Assembly: GCA_031277795.1 (NCBI GenBank)
Contig: JAITLQ010000014.1
Span: 1-45,226 of the forward strand
Origin: Arthrobacter sp.
Lineage (GTDB): Bacteria > Actinomycetota > Actinomycetes > Actinomycetales > Micrococcaceae
DNA: 45,226 nt
Direction: 5' to 3'
Shown: one piece after another, positions 27,508 through 37,076 of the stretch
Layout: each line of letters starts with the position of its first letter
How positions within the stretch are numbered: the stretch's first letter is position 1
Position numbers and translations under genes: made by a program
Notes under the pieces: model-generated
Database searches by the model: none
What the model saw: only the letters and a program-made list of their open reading frames with translations
What the model was told of the DNA's origin: nothing

Positions 27508-28911
27508 GTGCAGTATTCACACAGCCTGCCCCTCCCGGTGCAAGGGAGCCCCACGACCAGCATTCTGCGGGCGGGCCCCGTGGGCGAGGGGGCCGGAACC
27601 TGCTGGACGCTGTCGGTTGTCGCGGCCACACCAACGGTTCGTCCCGTGGTCTTCGTCTTCAACGGAGGACCGGGCGTCTCCTCCATGTGGCTCCAACTCA
27701 GCGGCCTGGCCCCGTGGCGCGCGGCGGTCTCCACCGACCTGTGCGCCGCCCCGGACACGAGCGAGCCGCTCGAGGTGATCGGCTCCTCCCTCTTCGACTC
27801 GGCCGACCTCGTCTTCGTCGATCCCCCCGGCACCGGCCTCGACCCGCACCCCGCACCCGCTCACGCGCTCGGGGCGGAGCCGGATGCCGCCCTCTTTGCC
27901 GACGCCATCGCGACATGGTTGGCGGACAACGGGCGAGAGGAGGCAGATGTCTTCCTCCTGGGCGAGAGCTACGGAACCATCCGCGCCGCCCTCATTTCGG
28001 CCCAGCTCGAGCGCCGTCACCCGGCACTCCGCCTGCGCGGCATCGCCCTGTTGGGCCAGTGCCTGAACGCCCAGGAAGTCACCCAGCGCCCCGGCAACCA
28101 TGCCGGCTACGTCGCCGCGCTCCCCTTCGTCGCAGCCACGGCCTGGTACCACGGCTTGGGCGCTCACGGGGGCCGCCCCCTCGAGGACGTCGTCTCGGAG
28201 GCCAGAGAGTTTGCCGTGACTGAGTACGCGACGGCGCTGACCTCCGACCGCTGGCCGGCCGCCGTCCGCCAGGATTTGGCAGGGTTCTCCGGCCTGGCAC
28301 CGGAAACGCTCGCCGAGCAACGCCACCGCATCGACAAGGAGTGGTTCAGGCGCAACGTCCTCGCCACCTCCGGCGAGCACGTGGGGCTGACCGACAGCCG
28401 CTACAGGCTTTCCAGCGAGGCCGCGGAGCTCGACGACGCCGCGTCGTCGAGGCTCGAGCCCACCTTCGCCGCCGCGCGCACCGAGCTGCATTCCTTCTTC
28501 TTCAACGTTCCTCGGCCCACCGGCTTCACAGAGGCCTACGAGGCGCACGAGGCCTGGAATTATCAGGAGGCAAGCGCCGAGCATGAGTTCGGCGGCAGCC
28601 CCCTCCCCTCGCCGTTCGCGCTCTTCGACTACCCGCGCCACCTGGGCGCGTTCCTCGGGGCGGATCCGGATCGCCGAGTCTTCGTCGGCACCGGCCACTT
28701 CGACGCACTCACGACGGTCGGCGGGGTGGACCACCTCCTCGCCCAATACGGCCTGCCGACTGACAGGTTCGACCGTCACGAGTACCCCGCGGGCCACATG
28801 ATGTACTCCGATCCCGCGAGCTCGGACACGCTGATCCGCGACCTCAAGCAGTTCCTGTCCGCCTGTTCCCCCGCCACCACCCACGCCACTTTGGAGCCAA
28901 GCCATGTTTGA
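27508..28911 (+). CDS. S10-family serine carboxypeptidase, cytosolic, first of a tandem pair
   Basis: This 467-residue protein belongs to peptidase family S10 and would remove C-terminal residues from peptides. It shows the oxyanion-hole motif NGGPG (52-56), nucleophile Ser154 in GESYGT, an Asp in the GTGHFDALTTVGG region and His in YPAGHMMY. There is no signal peptide, unlike eukaryotic vacuolar homologues, so it is probably cytosolic. GTG 27508 is preferred over GTG 27502 because GAGG precedes it by 5 bases. The stop overlaps the next gene's ATG by 8 bases. S10 enzymes favour acidic conditions, so activity in cytosol would be notable. Confidence 0.85.
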   Translation: MQYSHSLPLPVQGSPTTSILRAGPVGEGAGTCWTLSVVAATPTVRPVVFVFNGGPGVSSMWLQLSGLAPWRAAVSTDLCAAPDTSEPLEVIGSSLFDSADLVFVDPPGTGLDPHPAPAHALGAEPDAALFADAIATWLADNGREEADVFLLGESYGTIRAALISAQLERRHPALRLRGIALLGQCLNAQEVTQRPGNHAGYVAALPFVAATAWYHGLGAHGGRPLEDVVSEAREFAVTEYATALTSDRWPAAVRQDLAGFSGLAPETLAEQRHRIDKEWFRRNVLATSGEHVGLTDSRYRLSSEAAELDDAASSRLEPTFAAARTELHSFFFNVPRPTGFTEAYEAHEAWNYQEASAEHEFGGSPLPSPFALFDYPRHLGAFLGADPDRRVFVGTGHFDALTTVGGVDHLLAQYGLPTDRFDRHEYPAGHMMYSDPASSDTLIRDLKQFLSACSPATTHATLEPSHV

Positions 28912-30370
28912 CCCGCAGGACCTTCCCCTCCTCGAGGAAGCCGTCACCACCGAACACACCCTCACACTCGAGGGACGCACCCTGCACTACACCGCCACGG
29001 CAGGCAATGTGGCCGTGCGCAACGACGACGGCAGCGGACGCGTGAGCATGTTCTACGCGGCCTACAGCGTGGAGCCGGCTGCCGGGGCTCCGGCCCGCCC
29101 CCTCACGTTCCTCTTCAACGGCGGCCCCGGCTCGGCCAGTCTGTGGCTCAACATCGGAGGTTTCGGCCCGCGCCGCACCCCCACCGCCACGCCTCACGCC
29201 ACGCCGCCCGCGCCCTACACGGTGCAAGACAACCCGCACACCCTGTTGCTGCACTCTGACCTGGTCTTCCTCGACGCGCCCAACACCGGCTACTCGCGAC
29301 TGATCGGCGAGACGCGCGAGGACGAGGTCTACGGCGTTGATCAGGACGTGGACACGTTCGCCCGCGCCATCACGCGCTACCTCGAACTCAGCGGCCGCTG
29401 GAACGCCCCCCGCTTCCTCTTCGGCGAGTCCTACGGCACCACGCGCGCGGCGGCGCTGGTCCAGCGCCTGCAGAATCAGGGTCTGGACTTCAACGGGGTG
29501 GTGTTGCTGTCCACGATGCTGAACTGGGCCCAGAACAACCTGGGGTTGGATCAGGAGCACATCAACCTTCTGCCGTCACTGGCCGCCACGGCATGGTTCC
29601 ACGGGCGCGGCGCCCATCAGGATCTGGCACTGGAGGATCTCCTCACGAGTGCGAGCGAGTTTGCCCAGGGCGACTACGCCCGCGCCCTGCAGATGGGTGA
29701 TCGACTCTGCGCGGAGGAAGCGGCCGCAACGGCTGAGCGGATGGCCGGCCTCACGGGGCTGTCGGTCGGCGAGATCCAGTCGCACCGCTTCCGGATCGGC
29801 ATGGAACCCTTCCGGTACGCGCTACTGGCAGACGAAGGCCGGGTGGTCGGCCGCTTCGACACACGCTTCGTTGCAGAGCATCAGTACGTGGTGGGGGACG
29901 GCGGCGCCGATCCGGCAACCGACGACGCCGCGACGGCCGGCGTGAACTCGACCCACCTCTCGGCATTCATGGAGCACCTGCGCCACGACCTGGGCGTGAC
30001 GACCACCCTGAAGTACCGGCACCTGCACAACATGTTCATCGAGCCCCGCTGGGACTGGAGCCACAAGGCCCCCGCCATCGACCATCCGCACCCGGTGCCT
30101 ATGGTCGAGCTGGACCTCTCGGCGGCGCTGCGACGCAACCCTCACTTGCGGGTGGCGGTGCTCGGCGGCGTGTACGACCTGGCCACCCCCTACTTCTCGG
30201 CGGAGGTCGACGTCTCCCGCCTCTACCTGGCGCCGAAGCTGCGCGAGAACGTGAGGTTCCACCACTACGAGTCCGGGCACATGACCTTCGTCGACGAGAG
30301 CGCCGTGGCCCAGATGAGCGCTGACCTGGGGGCGTTTTACGCCGAGGCCACGGATCACCAGCCGCTGTAG
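28904..30370 (+). CDS. S10-family serine carboxypeptidase, second of a tandem pair
   Basis: This 488-residue paralogue of the preceding protein has NGGPG (72-76), Ser176 in GESYGTT, an Asp in LGGVYDLATPYFS and His in ESGHMTFVDE. No signal peptide is visible. It conserves the family core better than its partner. The two share order and spacing of motifs but differ widely in between, so duplication is old or they were acquired as a pair. They probably form one transcript with different specificities. A shared hairpin at 30385-30430 ends the unit. Confidence 0.88.
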   Translation: MFDPQDLPLLEEAVTTEHTLTLEGRTLHYTATAGNVAVRNDDGSGRVSMFYAAYSVEPAAGAPARPLTFLFNGGPGSASLWLNIGGFGPRRTPTATPHATPPAPYTVQDNPHTLLLHSDLVFLDAPNTGYSRLIGETREDEVYGVDQDVDTFARAITRYLELSGRWNAPRFLFGESYGTTRAAALVQRLQNQGLDFNGVVLLSTMLNWAQNNLGLDQEHINLLPSLAATAWFHGRGAHQDLALEDLLTSASEFAQGDYARALQMGDRLCAEEAAATAERMAGLTGLSVGEIQSHRFRIGMEPFRYALLADEGRVVGRFDTRFVAEHQYVVGDGGADPATDDAATAGVNSTHLSAFMEHLRHDLGVTTTLKYRHLHNMFIEPRWDWSHKAPAIDHPHPVPMVELDLSAALRRNPHLRVAVLGGVYDLATPYFSAEVDVSRLYLAPKLRENVRFHHYESGHMTFVDESAVAQMSADLGAFYAEATDHQPL

Positions 30371-30384
30371 TCAGTTTCGGTCAG

Positions 30385-30430
30385 CAACGCCTGAGGGCGG
30401 CACCCAAAAGGGTGCCGCCCTCAGGCGTTG
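30385..30430. terminator. Perfect 21-bp bidirectional hairpin between convergent units
   Basis: Arms 30385-30405 and 30410-30430 are perfectly inverted around an AAAA loop. The structure lies between the second carboxypeptidase stop (30370) and the amidohydrolase stop (30449), so it can serve both strands. Confidence 0.85.
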
Positions 30431-30448
30431 GCGCAATCGATACCCGGC

Positions 30449-31660
30449 TCAGCCGACGTGCCTCCACGCGAGGGAGGCGAGCGCAGCCGCCTGATCGGCG
30501 AGGATCGCGTCGTCGAACACCACGAAAGGCGAATGGTTGGGGGCGACCATCTCCGGGTCCAGGTGCGCCGGAGTGGCCCGCAGGAACACGAACGCCCCCG
30601 GGACCTCCCGCAGCACGTGGGAGAAGTCCTCGGATCCCATGACCGGAGCCGGAGAGACACGCACGCGTTCCTCGCCGAAGGCCCCGCGCAAGGTCTCCAG
30701 CGCGCCCTCCGCGACCAGCGGATCGTTGACGGTCGGGGGGCACACCTCGCGCAGCTCGAGCGTGGCTGTGCACCCGTGGGCGGCGGCGATGGACTCGACG
30801 ACGCCAGGCAGCTCGTCCTTGACGCGCCGGGTCGCGGCCTCGGAGAGCACGCGCACCGTGGCGGAAAGCGTCGCCGTATCCTCGATGATGTTCAGCGCCT
30901 CGCCGCCGGCCCTCAGCCTCGTCACGCTGAGCACAATGGGATCGAAGGCGTCGAAGCGCCGCGTGGCGAACGCCTGCAACGCTCCCACGAGCTCGGCCAC
31001 CGCCGGCACCGGGTCCACGGTCAGGTGCGGCGCGGAGGCGTGGCCCCCGCGCCCCAGGATCTGCACGTCAAACTCGAGACAGCCGGCCATGAGGGGGCCG
31101 GGCTTAGTCGAGAACACGCCGTACTCACCCGGAACCACGTGGATGCCGTACGCGGCGTCCGCACGCGTGCCAGCGGCGTCGATCACGCCTTCGGCGACGA
31201 GGGTCGCGGCCCCCTCCCCGAGTTCCTCGCCCGGCTGGAACATGAACACCACGGTGCCCGCCAGGTCCTCGCGCCGCGCGCTGAGCACGGTGGCGGCACC
31301 GGCGAGCCCCGCCACGTGGAGATCGTGTCCGCACGCGTGCATCGATCCGTTCGTTGACGCGTAGTCGAGGCCCGTCTGTTCGGCCATCGGCAACGCGTCC
31401 ATGTCGGCACGCAGGAGCACCGTGGGGCCGGGGCGGGCCCCACGCAGCACGGCGGTCACGCCGCCGTGCCGAGTGGAGGCGGTGATCTCGAGACCCAGCG
31501 AGGCGAGGTGTTCGACGACGCGGGCCTGAGTTCGCGGAAGATCCATCCCCAGTTCAGGGTCGGTGTGCAGGGCGCGCCGCAGCTTGACCAGCTCGGGCAG
31601 GATCCGCTCGGCATCCTCCCGGAACGCGGGGAGGGATCGGGTAGGGGCCTGGGTGCTCAT
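30449..31660 (-). CDS. M20D-family amidohydrolase (N-acyl-amino-acid / IAA-conjugate hydrolase type)
   Basis: The 403-residue metal-dependent hydrolase would split an acyl-amino-acid amide bond. Family hallmarks include RADMDALP, HACGHDLH, PGEELGEG and MGSEDFS, which hold the two-metal site with the conserved Cys in ACGHD. M20D includes hippurate hydrolase, N-acyl-amino-acid deacylases and plant ILR1-type auxin-conjugate hydrolases; the sequence does not say which. The ATG at 31660 overlaps the end of the upstream ATPase gene as ATGA, so it belongs to the peptide-transporter operon as its last gene. That points to hydrolysis of an imported N-acylated or peptide-like compound. Confidence 0.9.
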   Translation of the reverse strand: MSTQAPTRSLPAFREDAERILPELVKLRRALHTDPELGMDLPRTQARVVEHLASLGLEITASTRHGGVTAVLRGARPGPTVLLRADMDALPMAEQTGLDYASTNGSMHACGHDLHVAGLAGAATVLSARREDLAGTVVFMFQPGEELGEGAATLVAEGVIDAAGTRADAAYGIHVVPGEYGVFSTKPGPLMAGCLEFDVQILGRGGHASAPHLTVDPVPAVAELVGALQAFATRRFDAFDPIVLSVTRLRAGGEALNIIEDTATLSATVRVLSEAATRRVKDELPGVVESIAAAHGCTATLELREVCPPTVNDPLVAEGALETLRGAFGEERVRVSPAPVMGSEDFSHVLREVPGAFVFLRATPAHLDPEMVAPNHSPFVVFDDAILADQAAALASLAWRHVG

Positions 31661-32466
31661 CGTTGCTCCAAGGTGCGCAGAAGATAGTCGGTGCCCGCGT
31701 TGTCGATGCGCGGGATGGCACCCACCAGCTCCCTGGTGTAGGCCTCCTGCGGGTGAGCCACCACGTCGGTGGCCGGCCCCTGTTCGACGATGCGGCCTCG
31801 GTGCATCACGGCGACGGAGTCGGCGATGTACCGCACCGCCGCGAGGTTGTGGGTGATGAAGAGCATGGAGAGACCCAGCTCCTCGCGCAGGTCCTTGATG
31901 AGGTTCAACACGGCGCCCTGCACCGAGGCGTCAAGGGCAGACGTGATTTCGTCGGCCACGATCAGCCGCGGCCGCACCGCGAGCGCCCTGGCGATGGCCA
32001 CGCGCTGGCGCATGCCACCCGACATCTCGGAGGGGTACTGCTCCTGCGCAGCCGCCTTGAGTCTGACCAGATCGAGCAGCCTGCGAATGGAGGCCGGGCG
32101 CTGGTCCTTCGGCGTTTCGGTGTGGATGCTCAGGACCTCGTCCAGGGCCTCCCCCACCGTCATCCGAGGGTTCAGCGACGAGTACGGATCCTGGAAGATC
32201 ATCTGAACGTCCTTGGCCCTCTGCACGGCGCTCACACCGCGGCGTCGGGCCAAAAGGTCCTCGCCCCCCAGCGTGATGGTGCCCGAGGTGGGCGCCCCGA
32301 TGCCAACGATCGTTCTAGCCACCGTGGACTTGCCCGAACCCGATTCACCGACGAGCCCAACCACGCCACCGTCCGGAACCACCAGATGGACGCCGTCCAC
32401 CGCCACGATGGGTGCCTTGCGGGCGCCAAAGACCACTCGGAGATCCGAGACTACCAACTCGGCCAT
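31657..32466 (-). CDS. Dipeptide/oligopeptide ABC transporter ATPase (DppF/OppF type)
   Basis: This 269-residue ATPase has Walker A GESGSGKS (about 39-46), the Q-loop FQDPYSSLNPRMTV typical of peptide transporters, MSGGMRQR and Walker B VADEITSALD. It lacks the C-terminal Cys-rich OppF extension. The ATG at 32466 overlaps the preceding stop by one base (TGATG). It would form the second ATPase of the heterodimer, the first being fused to the permease. The long open frame continuing upstream is out of frame with the fusion gene and is not used. Confidence 0.92.
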   Translation of the reverse strand: MAELVVSDLRVVFGARKAPIVAVDGVHLVVPDGGVVGLVGESGSGKSTVARTIVGIGAPTSGTITLGGEDLLARRRGVSAVQRAKDVQMIFQDPYSSLNPRMTVGEALDEVLSIHTETPKDQRPASIRRLLDLVRLKAAAQEQYPSEMSGGMRQRVAIARALAVRPRLIVADEITSALDASVQGAVLNLIKDLREELGLSMLFITHNLAAVRYIADSVAVMHRGRIVEQGPATDVVAHPQEAYTRELVGAIPRIDNAGTDYLLRTLEQR

Positions 32467-34418
32467 CAGGCCACCGCCCCTTCTTCGTGTGCTTCGTGCA
32501 GCGTCGTCTCGGAGCCCGCCGCTCCGCTGTCCTCCGGCGAGGAGCCATCCTGCGGATGGAAACAGGCCACCTGACCGCCATGGCGATGCTGAACGAGGAC
32601 CGGCACCTCGGTGCGGCAGCGATCGCTCGCGAGGGCGCAACGATCCGCGAATCCGCAGCCGGTGACCGGCTTCGAGAGGTCCGGCGGCTCGCCGGGAATC
32701 GTGGCCAAGGGCTTGGTGCGGTCGGTGTCGAGGTCCGGAAGCGAGGCAGCCAGGGCCCGGGTGTACGGGTGCGCCAGCTGCTCCGGGTGGGCGAGCATCC
32801 TCACGTCCACGTCCTCGACGATCCGGCCCGCGTACATCACGAGGATGCGCTGGCACAGCTCCGCCAAGACGGCGATGTCGTGCGAGACAACGAGGGCGGC
32901 GGCGCCGCTGTCCTCGCACTCCCGGCGCAGCAGGGCGAGCACGCGCTGCTGGACGGTGACGTCCAGGGCTGTGGTCGGCTCGTCGGCGATGATGAGCTTG
33001 GGCTTGCCGATCTGCGACATGGCAATCAGCGCGCGCTGGCGCATGCCGCCCGAATACTCGTGCGGGAACAGCGTGGCGCGGTGGGCGGCGTTGGGGATGC
33101 GGACGGAGTCGAGGGCCTCGACGGCCCTCTCGTGCGCTTCCTGCTTGGTGGCTCCCTGATGAACGCGGGGAACCTCAGCGAGCTGCGTGCCCACCCTCAA
33201 GGCCGGGTTCAGGGCCGTCAGCGAGTCCTGGAAAACGATGCCGATGTCGGTGCCGATCGCCTTCGCGGCGACCTGTTCCCTCATCCCGGCGAGCTCGGTG
33301 CCATCGAAGTTCAGGCGCTGCGCCGTCACGGCCGCACCAGCCGGGGCCAGCTGGGCGACCGACATCATGGTCACGCTCTTGCCTGAGCCCGACTCGCCCA
33401 CCACACCCACGATCTCGCCGCGGTGCAGGGTGAAAGAGACGTCCTGGACGGGGCGTACCCACCCGTCCGCCCCGGGGAAGGACACCGACAGGCCCTTGAC
33501 GTCCAAGAGCACGTCCTCCTGGAGGGGGTCGAGCTCGAGCGGATCGGTCACGGGGGCGGGGCCAAGCTTGGCTGGCGAGAGCGCCCTGCCGCGCGTGCGC
33601 TCACGCAGGAAGCTCGCGAGCGACTCGCCCAGCATGCCGAAGGAGACGCCGGCGAGGATGACCATCACGGCCGGTCCCACGACGGCGGTCGGGGTGGTGT
33701 ATACCTGCTCGAAGCCCTCGGAGAGCATGCGTCCCCAGTCGTAGGACGGCGGCTGCACACCGACGCCGAGGAAGCTCAGGCTGGAGAGGGCCAGCAGTCC
33801 TCCGCCGATGGACATCGTGACGTTGACGATGATGGGCTCGGCGATGTTGGGCAGGACGTAGTGGGTGAACTGCCGCCCCTTGGGCACGCCGAGCAGGCGA
33901 GCAGCTGCGAGGTACTCGGAGCCGCCGACCTTCGAAGACAGAGTCTGCGCGAGGCGCGCGAAGCTCGGGGTCATGGTGAGCGCAAGCGCGACCACCGCCG
34001 TCACGGTTCCGGTGCCCATGAGGATCACCATGAGCATCGCCAGGAGGAGGACGGGGAAGGCCAACCACGTGTTGATGACCGCGCTGAACCAGCGCTGGGC
34101 GCGTGCGCCGAGCACGGACGGGAGCGCCCCGAGCAGGAGCCCCGCCGCCGCTCCGCAGGCCGTCGCGATGAGCGCCATGCCCACCGTCGTCCGGGTCGCC
34201 ACGAGCGTGCGCAGGAGGAGATCACGGCCGAGGCCGTCGGTGCCGAGCGGATGCTCGGAGGAAGGGCCTCGTAGCAGATTGGCCGGGTTGGGAGTCGAGG
34301 CCTGGGCGCCCCACAGCGGCGGTGCAATGATCGCCAGGACAACCAGCAGTCCCACCACGGTGGCCGAGGCCAGACCCATGGGAGAACGCAAGAAGGAGGG
34401 TTTACGGTTCTGACTCAT
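32466..34418 (-). CDS. Fused peptide ABC permease and ATPase (DppC-DppD type)
   Basis: The 650-residue protein joins a DppC-type permease (about 1-280; HPLGTDGLGRDLL and the EAA loop AARLLGVPKGRQFTHYVLPN) to a DppD-type ATPase (about 300-600; Walker A GESGSGKS, Q-loop FQDSLTALNP, YSGGMRQR, Walker B IIADEPTTALD). The C-terminus has cysteines in CGFADRCALASDRC and a final ACF, as in Opp/Dpp ATPases that may bind an iron-sulphur cluster. Permease-ATPase fusions occur in actinobacterial peptide transporters. The start overlaps the DppB-type stop as ATGA. Confidence 0.92.
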   Translation of the reverse strand: MSQNRKPSFLRSPMGLASATVVGLLVVLAIIAPPLWGAQASTPNPANLLRGPSSEHPLGTDGLGRDLLLRTLVATRTTVGMALIATACGAAAGLLLGALPSVLGARAQRWFSAVINTWLAFPVLLLAMLMVILMGTGTVTAVVALALTMTPSFARLAQTLSSKVGGSEYLAAARLLGVPKGRQFTHYVLPNIAEPIIVNVTMSIGGGLLALSSLSFLGVGVQPPSYDWGRMLSEGFEQVYTTPTAVVGPAVMVILAGVSFGMLGESLASFLRERTRGRALSPAKLGPAPVTDPLELDPLQEDVLLDVKGLSVSFPGADGWVRPVQDVSFTLHRGEIVGVVGESGSGKSVTMMSVAQLAPAGAAVTAQRLNFDGTELAGMREQVAAKAIGTDIGIVFQDSLTALNPALRVGTQLAEVPRVHQGATKQEAHERAVEALDSVRIPNAAHRATLFPHEYSGGMRQRALIAMSQIGKPKLIIADEPTTALDVTVQQRVLALLRRECEDSGAAALVVSHDIAVLAELCQRILVMYAGRIVEDVDVRMLAHPEQLAHPYTRALAASLPDLDTDRTKPLATIPGEPPDLSKPVTGCGFADRCALASDRCRTEVPVLVQHRHGGQVACFHPQDGSSPEDSGAAGSETTLHEAHEEGAVA

Positions 34419-35434
34419 GCCGTCTCCAGGAGGGTGGTGCGCCGATCCAGTGCGGCGAGAACGAGGTCGACGAGGAGGTTGACCACGAGGATGATCGCCG
34501 CGTACACGATGGCGAGACCCTGGACGATGCCGTAGTCCTTGGTGGTGATGGCCTGCACGAACGCGGTGCCGAGCCCGGGCCAGTTGAACACCTGCTCCAC
34601 GAGGACCGAGCTGGCGATCATGGTGGAGAGCAAGGTGCCGCCGATCGTGAACGTGGCGGTCAGCATGTTCGGGAGGGCGTGCTTGAAGTTGATCATCCAG
34701 GCAGGCAACCGCTTGGAGCGGGCGGTGCGGATGTAGTCCTCCGAGAGGACGTTGAGCGCCTCAACGCGGGCGATGCGCGAGAGCGACGCTGCCGAGCCGA
34801 GCCCGAGCGCCAAGACCGGCAGGATGTAGGAGGCCGCCCCGTGATTCGCTCCCGCCACCGGCAACAGCTTGAGCGTGATGCCGAAAAGCACCACGAGCCC
34901 CACCGAGAAGAGGTATTCGGGCACGGAGGAGATGAAGCCTGTCACCGAGGTGAAGCCAGTTTCGACGCCGCGACGACGCCCGCCCTGCGTGAGCAGAGCG
35001 AAGGCAAGGCCCACCGGGACGGCGATCACGAGCACCACGACAAACGCGAGGCCAGCGAGCTCGAGGGTGGCAGGCAAACGCCCGGCCACGAGCTCGGTCA
35101 CCGACCGTCCCGTGACGAGCGACGATCCGAGATCGCCGCGGAACAGCCCGACCAGGTAGTTCCAGAACTGGACGAGGAGGGGGTCATTCAGCCCCAACTG
35201 CTCGCGTCGGGCCTGAACAACGGACTCGTCCGCCGTCGCGCCGAGCGCCGAACGCACCGGATCGCCGCCGGCGAGACGCAGAACGAGGAACGCCACCGTG
35301 ACGATGACGAAGAGCGCCACCACGGAGCGGAGGAGGCGTCGGGCAAAGAAGGCGGACCAGCGGCCAAGGTGCCCGACCCCACGGGGAACGGGCACCTCGG
35401 TCGTCTGCACCGAGGGAACGGCCGGAGCAGACAT
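34415..35434 (-). CDS. Peptide ABC permease (DppB type)
   Basis: The 339-residue membrane protein has six predicted helices and the DppB signature segments GGDPV near the N-terminus, GDLGSSLVTGRSV, and the EAA loop YIRTARSKRLP. An N-terminal 25-residue hydrophilic tail precedes helix 1. It pairs with the DppC domain of the next protein. The gene starts 3 bases after the stop of the binding-protein gene, so the whole importer is one operon. Confidence 0.92.
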   Translation of the reverse strand: MSAPAVPSVQTTEVPVPRGVGHLGRWSAFFARRLLRSVVALFVIVTVAFLVLRLAGGDPVRSALGATADESVVQARREQLGLNDPLLVQFWNYLVGLFRGDLGSSLVTGRSVTELVAGRLPATLELAGLAFVVVLVIAVPVGLAFALLTQGGRRRGVETGFTSVTGFISSVPEYLFSVGLVVLFGITLKLLPVAGANHGAASYILPVLALGLGSAASLSRIARVEALNVLSEDYIRTARSKRLPAWMINFKHALPNMLTATFTIGGTLLSTMIASSVLVEQVFNWPGLGTAFVQAITTKDYGIVQGLAIVYAAIILVVNLLVDLVLAALDRRTTLLETA

Positions 35435-35437
35435 GAG

Positions 35438-37030
35438 TTACTTGGTCACCCGCAGCGTGGTGGGTGCGAGGATCGTCTTGTTCACGGCGAACTCGACGTT
35501 GGTGCCGTAGAGCGTGCTCGTGGTCGAGGCGATCGGGAGGACCTCAACGTCGGAGAACAGCGAGTCCTGGGCCTTCTGCCAGGCACCGCACGACTCGGAG
35601 CCGGCCAGCTTCTGGGCGTCGGCCGCCAGCGAGAAGTACTCCTCGTTGGTGTTGTAGGTCCAGTTGCCGCCGTTCGGCGGGAACTCACCCGAGAGGATGC
35701 CCTGCCAGTCGCTCGGCAGCGAGGTGAAGATGGGGGCCCAGACCATGTCCCAGTCGCCGCCCTGGAAGATCACGTCGGTGTACGCGGCCGATGGCGTCGG
35801 GACGCCGTTGATGCCCAGCTCCTTGAGCTGGGTCTGCAGCAGCTCGATCGCCGAGGTCACCCCAGCGCCTTCCTTCGAGGGGTAGAGCAGTACGAGCTTG
35901 AGCTGCTTGCCGTCCTTGGAGCGGTACCCGTCGGAGCCGACCTTCCAGCCGGCAGCATCGAGGGCGGTCTTGGCGGCGTCGACGTCGGCCGAGGGGATGG
36001 AGGCGGACGAATCCATGGTGGTGCACGCGGCTCCGAACGAGGAGACGAGGGTGGTCAACGTCTCGCCGTGGCCAGCGCTCGCCACCTTGCCCAGGGCCTC
36101 ACGGTCGATGCCCTGGGCGATGGCCGTGCGGACCTCGAGGGAATTCCCCGGGCGGCCCTCCGCCTGGTTGAAGAAGAACATGCCGGGACGCATCGGGATC
36201 TCGAGCTTGGTCTTGAACGTGGTCGCCTCGAGGCGATCACGGTCGGTACCGCCCACCTCGGCGAGCTGCAGTTCGCCCGACTGCAGCAGATTGGCCGCGG
36301 TGGAGGCGGACTCAACGACCGTGAGATCTACCGTCTTAGGCAGCCCCTCGGTCTCCGAGGTCACCCCGTTCGGCCCCCAGGTGTAGCCGTCGCGGCGCGT
36401 GAACGAGTAGCTCTGCCCGGCGGTCGCGGACGTGAGCTGGTAGGGGCCGGTTCCGTGCTGTTCGGTGTCGAGCGAGTCCGGGTTCTCGAGGCCCGATTTG
36501 CACACGATCGGCAAGGCGCCGATCGTCTCTGCGAGGAAACTCTGGGCCTGCTCGGAGGTGAACTCGATGGTGCGGGCGGCATCGTCCGCCTTGATCGTGA
36601 GCCCCTCCGCCGGGAAGTAAACACCCTTGTAAGGGGAACCGGTTTCCTTCTTGTTTGCGAGTTCGAAGGTACCCTTCACGTCCGAGGCGGTGAGCGCCGT
36701 TCCGTCTTGACAGGTGATGCCCTGCTTGAGGGTGAAGGTCACCGACGTGGTGGTGCCCTCCCACTTCTCGGCCAGCAGGCCTTCGGCCTCCTCGCCGGTG
36801 GGATAGGTCAGGAGCGACTCGTAGCCGAACGCGGCGACGGTCTCGGAATCGTTAGTCGCGTTCTGCAAGGGGTTCAGCTTGCCCGGGTCACCGGCCAGGG
36901 CCATCTTCACGGAGCCATCACTGACGGCCTCGCCTGAACCGGAACTGCCGGCCTGCCCGGCTGCACAGCCAGACAGGGCGAATGCAGCGACGGCGACCGT
37001 GGCCGTCGCGAAAGCTGGAACTCGCTTCAT
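35438..37030 (-). CDS. Peptide-binding lipoprotein of an ABC transporter (SBP family 5)
   Basis: This 530-residue solute receptor has a lipoprotein signal (MKRVPAFATATVAVAAFALSGC, cut before Cys22; lipobox LSGC) and a DppA/OppA-type fold. It would capture peptides or peptide-like ligands on the outer face and deliver them to the DppB and DppC-DppD pair. Family features include GTGPYQL and the domain start with D-P-G-K-L-N-P-L. The ATG at 37030 follows AGAGG. It is the first gene of the five-gene transporter-amidohydrolase operon; the upstream region with dyads is at 37077-37123. Confidence 0.93.
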   Translation of the reverse strand: MKRVPAFATATVAVAAFALSGCAAGQAGSSGSGEAVSDGSVKMALAGDPGKLNPLQNATNDSETVAAFGYESLLTYPTGEEAEGLLAEKWEGTTTSVTFTLKQGITCQDGTALTASDVKGTFELANKKETGSPYKGVYFPAEGLTIKADDAARTIEFTSEQAQSFLAETIGALPIVCKSGLENPDSLDTEQHGTGPYQLTSATAGQSYSFTRRDGYTWGPNGVTSETEGLPKTVDLTVVESASTAANLLQSGELQLAEVGGTDRDRLEATTFKTKLEIPMRPGMFFFNQAEGRPGNSLEVRTAIAQGIDREALGKVASAGHGETLTTLVSSFGAACTTMDSSASIPSADVDAAKTALDAAGWKVGSDGYRSKDGKQLKLVLLYPSKEGAGVTSAIELLQTQLKELGINGVPTPSAAYTDVIFQGGDWDMVWAPIFTSLPSDWQGILSGEFPPNGGNWTYNTNEEYFSLAADAQKLAGSESCGAWQKAQDSLFSDVEVLPIASTTSTLYGTNVEFAVNKTILAPTTLRVTK

Positions 37031-37076
37031 GGGGGTCCTCTCTCGGGCGGGGGTGTTGGGCACCCACGCTGTCAAT

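Noticed and set aside
31657-32919. 420-codon version of the peptide-transporter ATPase
   Set aside because: The extra N-terminus lies out of frame inside the fusion gene. The ATG at 32466 starts exactly where ATPase similarity begins.
34679-36937. 752-codon plus-strand open frame
   Set aside because: It is antisense to the permease and binding-protein genes, which have clear signal and family features.
37070-37075. TTGACA (minus strand) as -35 of the binding-protein gene
   Set aside because: No -10-like sequence lies 16-18 bases downstream, and it would leave too little space before the ATG at 37030.
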